NCBI RefSeq assembly: GCF_002863565.1
Contig: NZ_PGUW01000004.1
Coordinates: 620,001 to 684,000, forward strand
Reading direction: 5' to 3'
DNA from: Bacillus sp. V5-8f
GTDB lineage: Bacteria > Bacillota > Bacilli > Bacillales > DSM-1321
DNA length: 64,000 bases
Position numbers and translations under genes: made by a program. Positions within the stretch are counted from its first letter, which is position 1. Each line of letters begins with the position of its first letter. The notes under the pieces were generated by a model. The model did no database searches. It was not told where the DNA came from and saw only the letters and a list, made by a program, of their open reading frames with translations. Of this stretch, positions 1 to 7,628 are shown one piece after another.

Positions 1-131
1 CCAACTTGCTATTGGGTTCGATTCCGGGGGTACTATTAGGCAGTAGGCTATCGCTCAAGGTATCACCGAAACCGCTCCAGGTCATTATCGCTACCATTAT
101 CTTAATAAGTGGTATTAAGCTCATCAGTTAG
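1..131 (+). CDS. TauE/SafE-family sulfite/anion exporter, C-terminal fragment (cut by window edge)
   Basis: The frame whose first full codon begins at base 3 is open to a TAG at 129-131 and gives 42 residues. The segment reads GSIPGVLLGSRLS, then a hydrophobic helix (VIIATIILISGIKL) and a short tail. A G-S-x-P-G-x-x-x-G-x turn followed by a last membrane helix is typical of the C-terminus of TauE/SafE permeases, which export sulfite, sulfoacetate or related anions. The rhodanese-like gene just downstream fits a sulfur theme, but a strong terminator separates the two. The 5' part lies outside the window, so full length and integrity cannot be judged. Confidence 0.6.
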   Translation, partial: NLLLGSIPGVLLGSRLSLKVSPKPLQVIIATIILISGIKLIS

Positions 132-155
132 AAATGTTTTACTGTATACAAGTAT

Positions 156-200
156 GAAAAAGACGATTCTCCACTAATCTGTGAGCATCGTCTTTTTTTT
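156..200 (+). terminator. Intrinsic terminator after the exporter
   Basis: AAAAAGACGAT (157-167) pairs with ATCGTCTTTTT (187-197), and the 3' arm merges into a run of eight T. It ends the transcript of the truncated exporter gene. Confidence 0.85.
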
Positions 201-257
201 ATTCTGTAAGTTGATGTATAGTAGGAAAGGAGAATTTTTGATAAAGGTCGTGTGTAC

Positions 258-632
258 ATGATCCCATTACTCATATTGACGATGTTGGCAGCAACCTGGT
301 TCGCTTACACGCGCCATTTTCCGGTGAAAAAAGTGGATTGTAGAAAAAAAGAATATATCATCAAGGACGATAACATCATTATGTTGGATATAAGAGATTA
401 TAATGAGATACATGATTCGGACAGCCGTACGTTGAACATTCCGTATGCGTATCTTAGACGATTTAATAACGAAATTTCCAATGGAAATATACATGTGATT
501 GCGGCCAATCAATTAGAATTGAATTTAGGGGTACGCTTTCTTAGGAAAAAAGGCTTTAACGTAACGAGCTATGAAGTTAAGGATTGTCCATGTAAGGGGA
601 GCAGCAATAAAGGGCCAACTCGTTCCAATTAA
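258..632 (+). CDS. Membrane-anchored rhodanese-like domain protein lacking the catalytic Cys
   Basis: A 124-residue protein with one N-terminal membrane helix (PLLILTMLAATWFAYT) followed by a rhodanese-like fold: IIMLDIRDYNEI resembles the D-x-R-x-x-x-E core and INxPYAYL the following turn. The active-site loop that should carry the catalytic Cys reads VIAANQLELN, so no Cys is present there and sulfurtransferase activity is unlikely. The only cysteines are near the start and in a CPCKG tail, which might have another role. I prefer the ATG at 258 over a GTG at 252; neither has a perfectly placed ribosome site (AAAGG at 243-247 is closest). The family resembles small YqhL-type proteins of Bacilli. 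Function unknown. Confidence 0.65.
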   Translation: MIPLLILTMLAATWFAYTRHFPVKKVDCRKKEYIIKDDNIIMLDIRDYNEIHDSDSRTLNIPYAYLRRFNNEISNGNIHVIAANQLELNLGVRFLRKKGFNVTSYEVKDCPCKGSSNKGPTRSN

Positions 633-855
633 GGAGGAAGCTTTAGCAATAAAGTTATTTCCAATATTACTATTATAGGTTTATAAAATGGGCTTGAGAA
701 AATCAAAAATGGGTGTAACAATAAGAATAAAGAAAGAAATTTACGCAGAACCATACCTAATAAGAATTATCTTATAATCAATACGATTGCTAAACATAAG
801 AGCAGTATTTCTCAAGGGTTCTCAGCACATCCTCAGAAGGAAGGGTGTGGTGCTG

Positions 856-939
856 ATGACGGCCTTTGAAGCGTTGATGTTTGCATGTGCGTTTGCAAGC
901 CTGATCGTGGCTGTTCTGTCATTTAACCAAAAAAAATAA
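856..939 (+). CDS. Putative holin-like toxin (type I toxin-antitoxin family), 27 aa
   Basis: A 27-residue ORF reading MTAFEALMFACAFASLIVAV and ending LSFNQKK. It has the hallmarks of the TxpA/BsrG-type holin-like toxin family: an M-T-x-[FY]-E-[AS]-L-M start, one hydrophobic helix and a short Lys-rich tail. AAGGAAGG (837-844) is a ribosome site; an in-frame GTG at 850 is an alternative start. The stop codon lies inside a perfect 12-bp hairpin (935-977), as expected for a compact, structured toxin mRNA. In B. subtilis such toxins are silenced by an antisense RNA overlapping the 3' end; no clear antisense promoter was found here. The call rests on the N-terminal motif and layout. Confidence 0.65.
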   Translation: MTAFEALMFACAFASLIVAVLSFNQKK

Positions 940-977
940 TTCACCCGCAAGAGACGATGTGACAAGGGTGAATTATT
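935..977 (+). terminator. Perfect 12-bp hairpin overlapping the toxin stop codon
   Basis: AATAATTCACCC (935-946) is exactly complementary to GGGTGAATTATT (966-977). The toxin TAA is inside the left arm. There is no T-run behind it, so it is more likely an mRNA-stability or antisense-pairing element than a terminator. Confidence 0.5.
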
Positions 978-1019
978 CCTCATAATCGCTGGTCCCCTTG
1001 TGAAGGAACCTCATAATTT

Positions 1020-1053
1020 AGACCGTTGGTTGGCCACTGACGGTCCTTTTTTA
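1020..1053 (+). terminator. Intrinsic terminator downstream of the toxin
   Basis: GACCGT (1021-1026) pairs with ACGGTC (1040-1045), followed by CTTTTTT. It probably ends the toxin transcript and leaves about 80 nt of 3' UTR in which an antisense antitoxin could overlap. Confidence 0.65.
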
Positions 1054-1230
1054 TTGTATGTAAATTTCCTCCTGATTGATACCTGCCTCTTTCCATTGTA
1101 TTTCGCCGTGCATGGCGATCAGAAAATGCCATATAAAAAATGGCCATCTGCTGAAATACAAAGGGTTGTCTACCTGTTTTTCGAAAATATATTATAACTG
1201 ACAATACTTTTAAAGAAAGCAGGGCTGGGC

Positions 1231-1581
1231 ATGAAGAGCAAAATCCATCGATGTAATTGCAAGAAGGTCTGGACTGTGCAAAACCGAAAAGTGACAATGA
1301 GCGCCAATACCGTGCTCTTGAATGGTGATTGGATTACGGAGGTGAAACCTGATAGGAGCTCTAATCCTAAAGGATTTGTTACAACAAGTAAAAGTGATGA
1401 AATTATCTTGAATCCGTCCATTGACTTTTTAACACATTTTAACAAAGTAGCCAAGCTGATTTATGATAAACAAAGGGTATACTTCAATGTGAGCAGCGGA
1501 AAGTATTTGTATTTTGATGTGGATGGCTCTTGTTACATACTTAGTAAAAGAAACGGGTTACATTGGAGTCGTGGGTATTAG
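1231..1581 (+). CDS. Hypothetical protein, 116 aa
   Basis: A 116-residue, mostly polar protein beginning MKSKIHRCNCKKVWTVQ, with a middle NPKGFVTTS stretch and a C-terminal GKYLYFDVDGSCYILSK. There is no membrane segment and no motif I can assign. The CNCKKVW start could be half of a metal site but is too short to claim. The composition looks like a real soluble protein rather than a chance ORF, and the opposite strand carries only a shadow frame. The ribosome site is weak (GCAGGGCTGGGC before the ATG). It lies between the toxin region and the chemoreceptor with no sign of an operon. I do not recognise the family. Confidence 0.5.
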   Translation: MKSKIHRCNCKKVWTVQNRKVTMSANTVLLNGDWITEVKPDRSSNPKGFVTTSKSDEIILNPSIDFLTHFNKVAKLIYDKQRVYFNVSSGKYLYFDVDGSCYILSKRNGLHWSRGY

Positions 1582-1672
1582 ATATCGCTATTTTCGCTAT
1601 GAGGCACCCTGTTTTGTTATGAGAATATAGTTTACCGGAAATATTGGTCGGTATTTTTTTTTGAATATTTGT

Positions 1673-1698
1673 GAAAAGATGTAGATTTATGTCGATGT
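1673..1698 (+). promoter_or_regulatory. Possible SigD-type promoter for the chemoreceptor gene
   Basis: GAAA at 1673-1676 and GTCGATGT at 1691-1698 are 14 nt apart. The SigD consensus is TAAA, about 15 nt, GCCGATAT; six of eight -10 positions match. Chemoreceptor genes of Bacilli are commonly SigD-dependent. Weak evidence alone. Confidence 0.3.
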
Positions 1699-1738
1699 TT
1701 ACCATAGTAAATATATTTAAAGGGGAATATAAAAAGAA

Positions 1739-3433
1739 ATGAAGAAGGTAAACATCAAGAAAAAACTCGTGGGATGCTTTATTATTGTATCTCTCATCTT
1801 TGGAATGGCAGTAGGCTATTCCTATTTCAAAATTAAGCAAATGCATGATTCTTACGCATATTTACTTAAAAATGCGGCAGCAATGAACATGCTTGTTCAA
1901 AACATGGAAAAAGACTTGGCCATGAAGATCGCGGATTTAAGAGGGTATTTGCTGTACGGTGATCCTGAAATGGTGGAACAAATGAAAGAAACACATGAAA
2001 CCATTCAGGCAGACATAGATGATGCCCGTAAATTAGCTACAAGAAAAGAATCCCTTGATTATCTAGATAAGTTGGAACAACTAAATATTAACTGGCAAGA
2101 AGAAGCGGATAAAGTAATTGAACATTCAGCTATTAATAAAGCTGAAGCTTTAAAAATGGCTAGAGGACACGTGGTTCCAGTAAGCCAGGAAATGAACGAC
2201 ACGGCAAATAAATTTGATGATTGGTTAACAAATGATATATTAAACAAAAACATCGCACAAGCAGATGATGATTCCCGCCGAGCTTTGGAATTAGTTTTAA
2301 TCATTAGTTCTATTGCAACATTGCTTGCGATTGGTTGTGGTTTCTGGGTATCAACCATTATATCCCGTCCTATTGTGCAATTGAACAACATTGTCAAAAA
2401 GGTAGCTGACGGTGACTTAAACGTTGAACAGGTTAATGTAAACAGCAAGGATGAGATATTTGAGTTGAATCAATCGTTCGAACAGATGACCAAAAACCTT
2501 CAGGAAATCATTGTCGGCATTTCGAATAACGCCAACCAGGTGGCCGCTTCTGCTGAGCAGCTGCATTCTAGTGCAGATCAATCTACTACAGCGACAGAAA
2601 CGGTTGCCACGGCTATCCAGGAGATTGCTACAGGTGCAGAAAATGCCACACATGCGCTTGAGAAAAATTCGGATTCCTTACAAGAAGTGCTAAAAGGAGT
2701 CTTGCGAATTTCCGAAAGTTCTTCAAGCGTTTCACAATTAGCGAGAAACACGTCAAGTGAAGCTGAAGAGGGAAGCAAGTTTGTGTCGGATAATCTTTCA
2801 CAAATGCAATTCATCCACGATTCGGTCAGTGAATCCAATAAAGTTATTGGACAGCTATTCGAACGTTCACAAGAAATAGGTAAGATTCTTGATGTTATCA
2901 GTGGAATTGCTGATCAGACAAACCTCTTAGCCCTAAATGCAGCGATTGAAGCAGCAAGAGCCGGAGAGCATGGAAAAGGATTTGCGGTTGTGGCTGATGA
3001 GGTAAGAAAGCTAGCGGAACAATCCCAGTCTTCAACAAAGCTAATCGCTGAACTAATCAGTGTGATTCAAAGAGATACAGAGCAATCCGTAAAAATTATG
3101 AGTGAAGTGATGGGGAATGCGGAAAAGGGTTTAAAAGTCTCATCTGCAACTTCAAGTAAATTTGAGACAATCCTAGAGAGCACTCGAAATATAACTCCAC
3201 AAATCGAGGACATAAGTGCTACTGTCCGACAAATTACTGCCAGTGTTGAAGAAGTGGCAGAATCGGCAAAAGTCATTACGAACCTCGCAAAGAGTAACGC
3301 TTCCAGCTCGGAGGATGTAGCTGCTTCTACGGAAGAACAATTGGCTTCTATGCAAGAAATCAATGCTTCCTCAACCGCCCTAGCAAGAATGGCAGAAGAA
3401 TTACAGGCTATGGTAAACAAATTTAAACTGTAA
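1739..3433 (+). CDS. Methyl-accepting chemotaxis protein
   Basis: A 564-residue transmembrane chemoreceptor. An N-terminal helix (about residues 9-29) is followed by an extracytoplasmic helical domain of about 155 residues of the four-helix-bundle type, a second membrane helix (about 185-207), a HAMP linker (to about 262) and a long coiled-coil signalling domain. The signalling tip around residues 386-425 contains the invariant [20 protein letters not shown] and [18 protein letters not shown] runs that bind CheA and CheW. Gln/Glu-rich segments such as [13 protein letters not shown] near the C-terminus resemble methylation sites. The start has AAAGGGG about 12 nt upstream. It is a single-gene unit ended by its own terminator. 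The ligand cannot be predicted. Relics of similar receptors lie at 20540 and 23214. Confidence 0.95.
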   Translation: MKKVNIKKKLVGCFIIVSLIFGMAVGYSYFKIKQMHDSYAYLLKNAAAMNMLVQNMEKDLAMKIADLRGYLLYGDPEMVEQMKETHETIQADIDDARKLATRKESLDYLDKLEQLNINWQEEADKVIEHSAINKAEALKMARGHVVPVSQEMNDTANKFDDWLTNDILNKNIAQADDDSRRALELVLIISSIATLLAIGCGFWVSTIISRPIVQLNNIVKKVADGDLNVEQVNVNSKDEIFELNQSFEQMTKNLQEIIVGISNNANQVAASAEQLHSSADQSTTATETVATAIQEIATGAENATHALEKNSDSLQEVLKGVLRISESSSSVSQLARNTSSEAEEGSKFVSDNLSQMQFIHDSVSESNKVIGQLFERSQEIGKILDVISGIADQTNLLALNAAIEAARAGEHGKGFAVVADEVRKLAEQSQSSTKLIAELISVIQRDTEQSVKIMSEVMGNAEKGLKVSSATSSKFETILESTRNITPQIEDISATVRQITASVEEVAESAKVITNLAKSNASSSEDVAASTEEQLASMQEINASSTALARMAEELQAMVNKFKL

Positions 3434-3438
3434 AAAAC

Positions 3439-3472
3439 AAGTGCGTGGCTCAGTGAGGTCGCGCACTTTTTA
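3439..3472 (+). terminator. Intrinsic terminator after the chemoreceptor gene
   Basis: AAGTGCG (3439-3445) pairs with CGCACTT (3462-3468), followed by T's. The same GTGCG/CGCAC core recurs in the terminator at 20730-20760, behind another chemoreceptor 3' end. Confidence 0.8.
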
Positions 3473-3934
3473 CTTGTTTGCTTCACCAAATTGCATTTCT
3501 TAGTGGCCGAAGCGGTAGGGCCTAACTAATAAAGAAGCCCTGGATATTAAAGAAATGGACAGGAGATTTTTAAATTCTGGAAAAGTGGAGGACTGGTTGG
3601 GACCCTTTGAACGGACGAGATATGGGAGTTTAAATAATTAATAGTGCGGGTTAATTGTTTGTCCGCACTCTCATAATTCTAAGAAACATAATAGGCAAAT
3701 CCTATTGAACTTGCGAATTAGAGTTTATCCAGTTTATCTAGCTTTTCTGAAATCTCTCTAGTGAATTAGTTTCTTTTCCTGTTCAAGTTTCTGGAATTTG
3801 AATGCAAACCAGATAATAAATACAACAGGTGCTGATCAAAAGGAGGAGGTCCGTTAATGAGTGGTGACGCAGTCTTTGCTATTTTGCCTATCTGAAATGG
3901 TTAATTACACCACGATGAGAAGAGGGTGAAGTGA
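3473..3934 (+). other. Gene-poor stretch with short relics
   Basis: No intact gene was seen over about 460 bases. A 28-codon ORF (3555-3641, beginning MDRRFLNSGKVEDWLGPFER) has a coding-like composition but a weak ribosome site. An inverted repeat AGTGCGG/CCGCACT (3643-3649 and 3663-3669) lacks a T-run. A strong ribosome site AAAGGAGGAGG (about 3839-3850) precedes a 12-codon ORF (MSGDAVFAILPI) that looks like the decapitated start of a small membrane protein. The minus strand holds another small relic, listed separately. Confidence 0.4.
3718..3835 (-). pseudogene. Relic of a small membrane protein with C-terminal coiled coil
   Basis: On the minus strand the sequence reads APVVFIIWFAFKFQKLEQEK, runs into a TAG, and continues after a one-base frame change as TREISEKLDKLDKL and a stop at 3718-3720. 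One helix followed by a charged heptad-like tail is a common layout of small Bacillus membrane proteins. No start codon with a ribosome site remains upstream. The frame change and lack of a start suggest a dead gene. Confidence 0.35.
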
Positions 3935-4285
3935 CTACTTTCTGTGACGGAAATCTACGTGGTACACTCTTTTTTGTTCCGAAGTAGAATTTACATTTTC
4001 CATGAAAGGAATTTTGGCGTATTCTAGTAAAAGTTCCTTCAATTTCTTCATCCTTACCGGTCCGATACCAGGGAGGCCATCTGGAATATCGAGTTTAACA
4101 TGGTCGTTTTTTTTGTAAAGGCGGATACTTCCATGACCCATTGCTGTCTTTTTACCAAGCATATATGTAAAGGTAAAGTTTTGCTCCATATGCGATGATA
4201 ATTCAGGCAATCCAAGGCCTTCATAAATTTCAGGGACTACATGATACACAGGTTGGCCTGTGAATGAGAACGAACTGATATTCAT
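3935..4285 (-). CDS. Hypothetical protein, 116 aa
   Basis: I place the start at the ATG at 4285 because AAAAGGAG sits about 7 nt before it; the longer frame from 4312 has no ribosome site. The protein begins MNISSFSFTGQPVYHVVPEI and is soluble and basic. It contains LPGIGPVRMKKLKELLLEY, which looks like a helix-hairpin-helix turn (PGIGP) followed by a helix; in known families that turn often contacts nucleic acid, but the rest does not match one I know. It ends in a positively charged YHVDFRHRK tail. Nothing around it suggests a role. Confidence 0.55.
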   Translation of the reverse strand: MNISSFSFTGQPVYHVVPEIYEGLGLPELSSHMEQNFTFTYMLGKKTAMGHGSIRLYKKNDHVKLDIPDGLPGIGPVRMKKLKELLLEYAKIPFMENVNSTSEQKRVYHVDFRHRK

Positions 4286-4494
4286 ACGGGTTCTCCTTTT
4301 CTGTTTCTTCAACTAAGGACAACAAAATTTTCTCCATTGTCCTAGGGTGTAATTTTTAATTATTTTAATTCCGTAAAATAATGCTAAGCTCTCCGTATAA
4401 AAAAGCTTATTGACGCTGGGCTTCGGTAATAAAACTGCTATGCGGTTGTTACTAACCACTTTTTGTGACTGGGTTGTTGTGAAACTTGGGTACA

Positions 4495-4660
4495 TCATTT
4501 TTTAGAAGGGAGTATGCGGAGGGGGGAATTGATTACGGATTTAGGGAAGGCTTCAAAGCATAACCAATCAATTTCTGGATTATCCGCTAAATTCCTGATA
4601 TGGGTTAAAATATTAGTTTTCCCTTTTTTATCTTGAAGGCCAATGAAAAATTTTATATCT
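4495..4660 (-). pseudogene. Open-frame relic without start codon
   Basis: The minus strand reads through about 55 codons with protein-like composition (including IGLQDKKGKTNILTHIRNLA and NPEIDWLCFEAFPKS) and stops at TGA 4495-4497. There is no start codon and the upstream end runs into the terminator hairpin at 4664-4701. It is most likely the C-terminal remnant of a deleted gene; I do not recognise the family. The 61-codon ORF at 4313-4498 looks like chance. Confidence 0.3.
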
Positions 4661-4663
4661 GGG

Positions 4664-4701
4664 AAAAGTGTATAGGAAGCCTTTGCGACCTATACACTTT
4701 T
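4664..4701 (-). terminator. Hairpin terminator of the metallo-beta-lactamase-fold gene
   Basis: AAAAGTGTATAGG (4664-4676) is exactly complementary to CCTATACACTTTT (4689-4701). It is bidirectional in form and lies just behind the stop of the minus-strand gene. Confidence 0.75.
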
Positions 4702-4706
4702 GGACT

Positions 4707-5600
4707 TTATTTAGCGATACCAAGCCTTACATTCGTTTCAGGCACACTTAGTCCAAGGCGTTTCAGATGCTTGCGAATACCGCTGCGTTCCCAGGTTTTG
4801 AGGAGCGGTACATCTAAAGCTTGTTTTGGATAGAAAATGCCGATACTCGTGATTTCATCAAAGGTCAGTCCTTGGCGTACATATTTTTCAATCATTTCAT
4901 CCCTTTTTTCAATAATGGCAAGGAAGCTTTCCATTCCTTGTTCGAATTCTTGCCTAGAAAAAATCCCTTTTTGGTGACCAGTGATAAATGTGTCAGCATC
5001 CAGGCTGAGCAGGCATTCTCCTGACTTAATGAAGTCTTCAATGCTCCCATCTGTACCGTTATACCAGGGACCAAATGAAGTCATATCGTAATCACCTACA
5101 AATACAACACCCAATTCTGGAAAGTAAGGGCAAGAAAGTCCTGAGGTATGTCCTGGCGTATGTAGAAAAACAACCTTTACGCCGCCAAAAGAATACTCCA
5201 TATCATATTTATATGCCTGGGAATATCCTCCGAGGTTTTCGACCCATTCCTGCGGCAGGTCTTTCTTCCAAATTTCAACTCCTTCAGAACCCCATTCCTG
5301 ATACACTCCATTAAGCCTGGCTATCCCTTCAACCGTTTCAGCTTTTTTAAATTCAATCGGATTTATCCATTTTTCTGCATTGGGAAAAAGATAATTGTGT
5401 CGTGTATGGTCAGGGTGGTAGTGAGTGTTTACTATTAACTCAATACCGTACTGCTGGTCTATTTCCTGTAAGGCTTTTGGATCAGCACCAGAATCAATCA
5501 ACACTTTTTCGTTACAATCAATGTACAGGCTTCTTGAAAAAGGAACCTTACTATTATTAGGAGCTTCCACTATTATAAGGGGACCTTTGCGATTCATCAT
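4707..5600 (-). CDS. Metallo-beta-lactamase-fold hydrolase
   Basis: A 297-residue protein using the ATG at 5600, chosen for AAAGAGGTG just upstream; the frame extends 25 codons further without a ribosome site. The metal-binding motif is THYHPDH, followed by HTPGHTSG (third His), GDYD (bridging Asp) and a TGHQ segment (last His), the order expected of the glyoxalase II/lactonase-like superfamily. About 100 residues after the core form an all-helical extension seen in MBL enzymes acting on thioesters and esters. The promoter carries a FadR-like box, so expression may respond to long-chain acyl-CoA, suggesting an acyl thioesterase- or esterase-like role. Substrate not determined. Confidence 0.85.
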   Translation of the reverse strand: MMNRKGPLIIVEAPNNSKVPFSRSLYIDCNEKVLIDSGADPKALQEIDQQYGIELIVNTHYHPDHTRHNYLFPNAEKWINPIEFKKAETVEGIARLNGVYQEWGSEGVEIWKKDLPQEWVENLGGYSQAYKYDMEYSFGGVKVVFLHTPGHTSGLSCPYFPELGVVFVGDYDMTSFGPWYNGTDGSIEDFIKSGECLLSLDADTFITGHQKGIFSRQEFEQGMESFLAIIEKRDEMIEKYVRQGLTFDEITSIGIFYPKQALDVPLLKTWERSGIRKHLKRLGLSVPETNVRLGIAK

Positions 5601-5660
5601 GTTCACCTCTTTAAAAATTTTCATTATACCCGAGTAGGTTTCAGGGCAATTCATATATAA

Positions 5661-5678
5661 TGAATGATTATTCATTCA
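5661..5678. promoter_or_regulatory. FadR-type (TetR family) operator
   Basis: TGAATGATTATTCATTCA is a near-perfect palindrome. Read on the minus strand it matches the B. subtilis FadR box TGAATGAMTANTCATTCA at every position. FadR is the acyl-CoA-responsive TetR-family repressor of fatty-acid beta-oxidation genes. It sits about 60 nt upstream of the metallo-beta-lactamase-fold gene and touches its -10 element. Confidence 0.75.
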
Positions 5679-5686
5679 TTATACCA
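5678..5686 (-). promoter_or_regulatory. Extended -10 promoter of the metallo-beta-lactamase-fold gene
   Basis: On the minus strand TGGTATAAT is a TGn extended -10 with consensus TATAAT. No good -35 is visible, as is usual for extended -10 promoters. The FadR-type box begins at its downstream edge, so bound repressor would block transcription start. Confidence 0.6.
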
Positions 5687-5754
5687 TAGCTTTTCGAAAC
5701 ATACATAATTAGAAGGGTACCTAAGCGGCATCTAGCGTTTAATGGTAGTCAAAC

Positions 5755-5785
5755 AGCCTTAGCTCCATGTTTGGGGAGTAAGGCT
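5755..5785. terminator. Hairpin of uncertain role
   Basis: AGCCTTA (5755-5761) pairs with TAAGGCT (5779-5785), plus CTCC/GGAG inside. It is followed by TCATTTTCT on the plus strand. It lies between two minus-strand genes and may limit read-through. Confidence 0.4.
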
Positions 5786-5845
5786 TCATTTTCTATGATG
5801 TAAAACAATAATATTGTTGTAATAGAGCATTTAGAAGATTACTCA

Positions 5846-6772
5846 CTATTGTGCAGACACGGTTGGTTCCACAACAGTCAATGTATTATCCCTTGTATTT
5901 AAGGTAGCATTTGCACCAATCGGTATGGCAGCTTTATAATAGCCATGTCCTGTAGCAAGGTTAACCATTAATGGTTTTCCTAAGGGAACTAATAAGCTGT
6001 TAATTAACTCTTCATAAGTTGTATTGTATGATACAGTACAGTTCGTACATTGTCCCATAACGATACCCAAGCATTCTTGAAGCTTTCCTGCCAATAACAG
6101 TTGAGATAGATATCGATAAATCATATTTGTAGGAGCATGGGTTTCTTCCAAGAAGAGTATTTTACCACGTGTATCGATTTCATATGGCGTACCAAATGCA
6201 TTGACCAATGAAGTCATGTTTCCTCCAACTATTGGGCCTGTAACATTCCCCGGCACTAGACTTCTAAGCGGTAAATCTGGCGGATTCTCAATGACCCTTC
6301 TAGGTGTCGTTGCAGAGGTTGCTGCAAAGAATTGATTATAATTGTAAGTAGGTGTGTCCGGTCTAAAATCAATGAGCATAAGGCTATGGAACGTGATTAA
6401 GTTACTTCGTTGGTATAGATTATTCAACAGTATTGTCACGTCACTATAGCCAGATATAATTTTGGGGTTCTCCCGTATTACTTCAAAATCAAGATAAGGC
6501 AGAATGCTCTGAACCCCTGTACCTCCACGGGTTGGCAGAATCATTTTTATTCGCGCATCCCTAAACATGTTCATCAGGTCTTCAGCTCGTTCCTGGGCCG
6601 GTGCAGAGACGATTCCTTCATAAGAATAAACGTGCTTTCCATAAACTACATTAAACCCCATGTCCCTTAAAGTTTCCGATCTGGTGTTAATTAGATCGGC
6701 ATCAAGAGGGCTTCCAGGTGAAACCAATCCAATTGTGTCCCCTCTTCGCAACATTGGTGGTCTGATTGCCAT
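5846..6772 (-). CDS. S66-family LD-carboxypeptidase / MccF-like serine peptidase
   Basis: A 308-residue cytoplasmic protein of peptidase family S66, which includes murein LD-carboxypeptidase (cleaving L-Lys/DAP-D-Ala bonds) and MccF (microcin C7 immunity). The nucleophile elbow GYSD gives Ser110; the other triad members are a Glu in FLEE (209/210) and His276 in TGHGYYKAAIPIG. The upstream RGGTG loop is a variant of the usual RGGYG. Length is normal. GAGGAG lies about 9 nt before the ATG. The ending EPTVSAQ lacks any export signal. The MccF-like branch is as likely as a peptidoglycan-recycling role, since no cell-wall genes are next to it. Confidence 0.85.
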   Translation of the reverse strand: MAIRPPMLRRGDTIGLVSPGSPLDADLINTRSETLRDMGFNVVYGKHVYSYEGIVSAPAQERAEDLMNMFRDARIKMILPTRGGTGVQSILPYLDFEVIRENPKIISGYSDVTILLNNLYQRSNLITFHSLMLIDFRPDTPTYNYNQFFAATSATTPRRVIENPPDLPLRSLVPGNVTGPIVGGNMTSLVNAFGTPYEIDTRGKILFLEETHAPTNMIYRYLSQLLLAGKLQECLGIVMGQCTNCTVSYNTTYEELINSLLVPLGKPLMVNLATGHGYYKAAIPIGANATLNTRDNTLTVVEPTVSAQ

Positions 6773-7475
6773 CTTTTTCCACTCCTCATTTGCTTTACAA
6801 ATTAACCACCGGCATTCAGTCGCCTGCGTTTGACCTTCTGCCGCTTCTATAGAAAAATTTGGTATGCAGTTACATATTTAAATATCCAGGCCTTTTAGGA
6901 ACTTTTTAATGTGTCATTAAAGTTTGGCAGGTTTAAAGCTTGAACTGTCCAACCCCAAATAAAAATTCTCTTTTTTGCATTTTAATGATCCTAATGCCAG
7001 ACACATTATTTAGATGACGAGACCAGAAAGGAAGCAGCTTGAAAGTGCTTAGTGATAAGGCTTCCTTTCCGAGGAAACGTGACGGTAATCACTTCCTTAA
7101 TACCCGGCTTTTGTCCTTCATGTCCACCATGAAGGACATTGGAGGGGGGCTTATACGAACCCATGTATCTTTTTCTGCCCGGAATTTTGGGTATGTTCCC
7201 AACTAATCTATGCAAGTGCTCAAAACGAGTGCAAGTATCATTGCTACTAAAACTATAACAACTCATTCTCCAAAAATTGAAACGCAACATAAACATATAT
7301 AGAATTCTACTTCCAAAATCAGTATGTTCTTAAGTATACTAATAAGAATAACGTTGCTTAATTTTTCGATATGGTTTTACTAGAAAAGTAGGGGTTTATA
7401 ATTATCCTTAATGTTAAAATACTTGGTGAATGGTTTATGTGGACTTATTAATTCGGCTTTTTTACCCTCCGTTCA
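6773..7475. other. Long gene-poor interval
   Basis: About 700 bases lack a convincing gene. The minus-strand 96-codon ORF at 7006-7296 has no ribosome site and no recognisable family; I regard it as chance or relic. The notable structure is a perfect hairpin at 7112-7138, listed separately. Confidence 0.4.
7112..7138. repeat. Perfect 11-bp inverted repeat
   Basis: TGTCCTTCATG (7112-7122) and CATGAAGGACA (7128-7138) flank a 5-nt loop. No T-run follows on either strand, so it is not an ordinary terminator. It may be part of a degraded gene or element. Confidence 0.6.
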
Positions 7476-7522
7476 GGAAGGCTCGTCCGCGCAGGGTTAG
7501 TCGGGATCTAAGCCGAGGCGAA
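7476..7522 (+). other. 23S rRNA-like fragment (about 45 nt)
   Basis: The stretch contains GGAAGGCTCGTCCGC, CAGGGTTAGTCGGGA and CTAAGCCGAGGC in order. These correspond, from memory, to a segment of Bacillus 23S rRNA (GGGTTAGTCGGGACCTAAGCC) with only single-base differences. The match stops abruptly at both ends, so it is a fragment, not a gene. It lies about 100 nt upstream of the diguanylate cyclase start. Confidence 0.6.
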
Positions 7523-7628
7523 AACATACTTGTCCGGGAGTTTTTATCGAAAAATCCCAATCCTTACATATGACCGAATGTTTGTTATGATGAAAAAAAT
7601 GGTAAAACAGGCTAAGGGGGATTTTTTA

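Noticed and set aside
1000-1297. Overlapping ORFs on both strands around the toxin terminator
   Set aside because: They cross the hairpins, lack ribosome sites and have no coherent composition.
7006-7296. 96-codon minus-strand ORF
   Set aside because: No ribosome site or family signal; it contains the perfect hairpin, which argues against coding.
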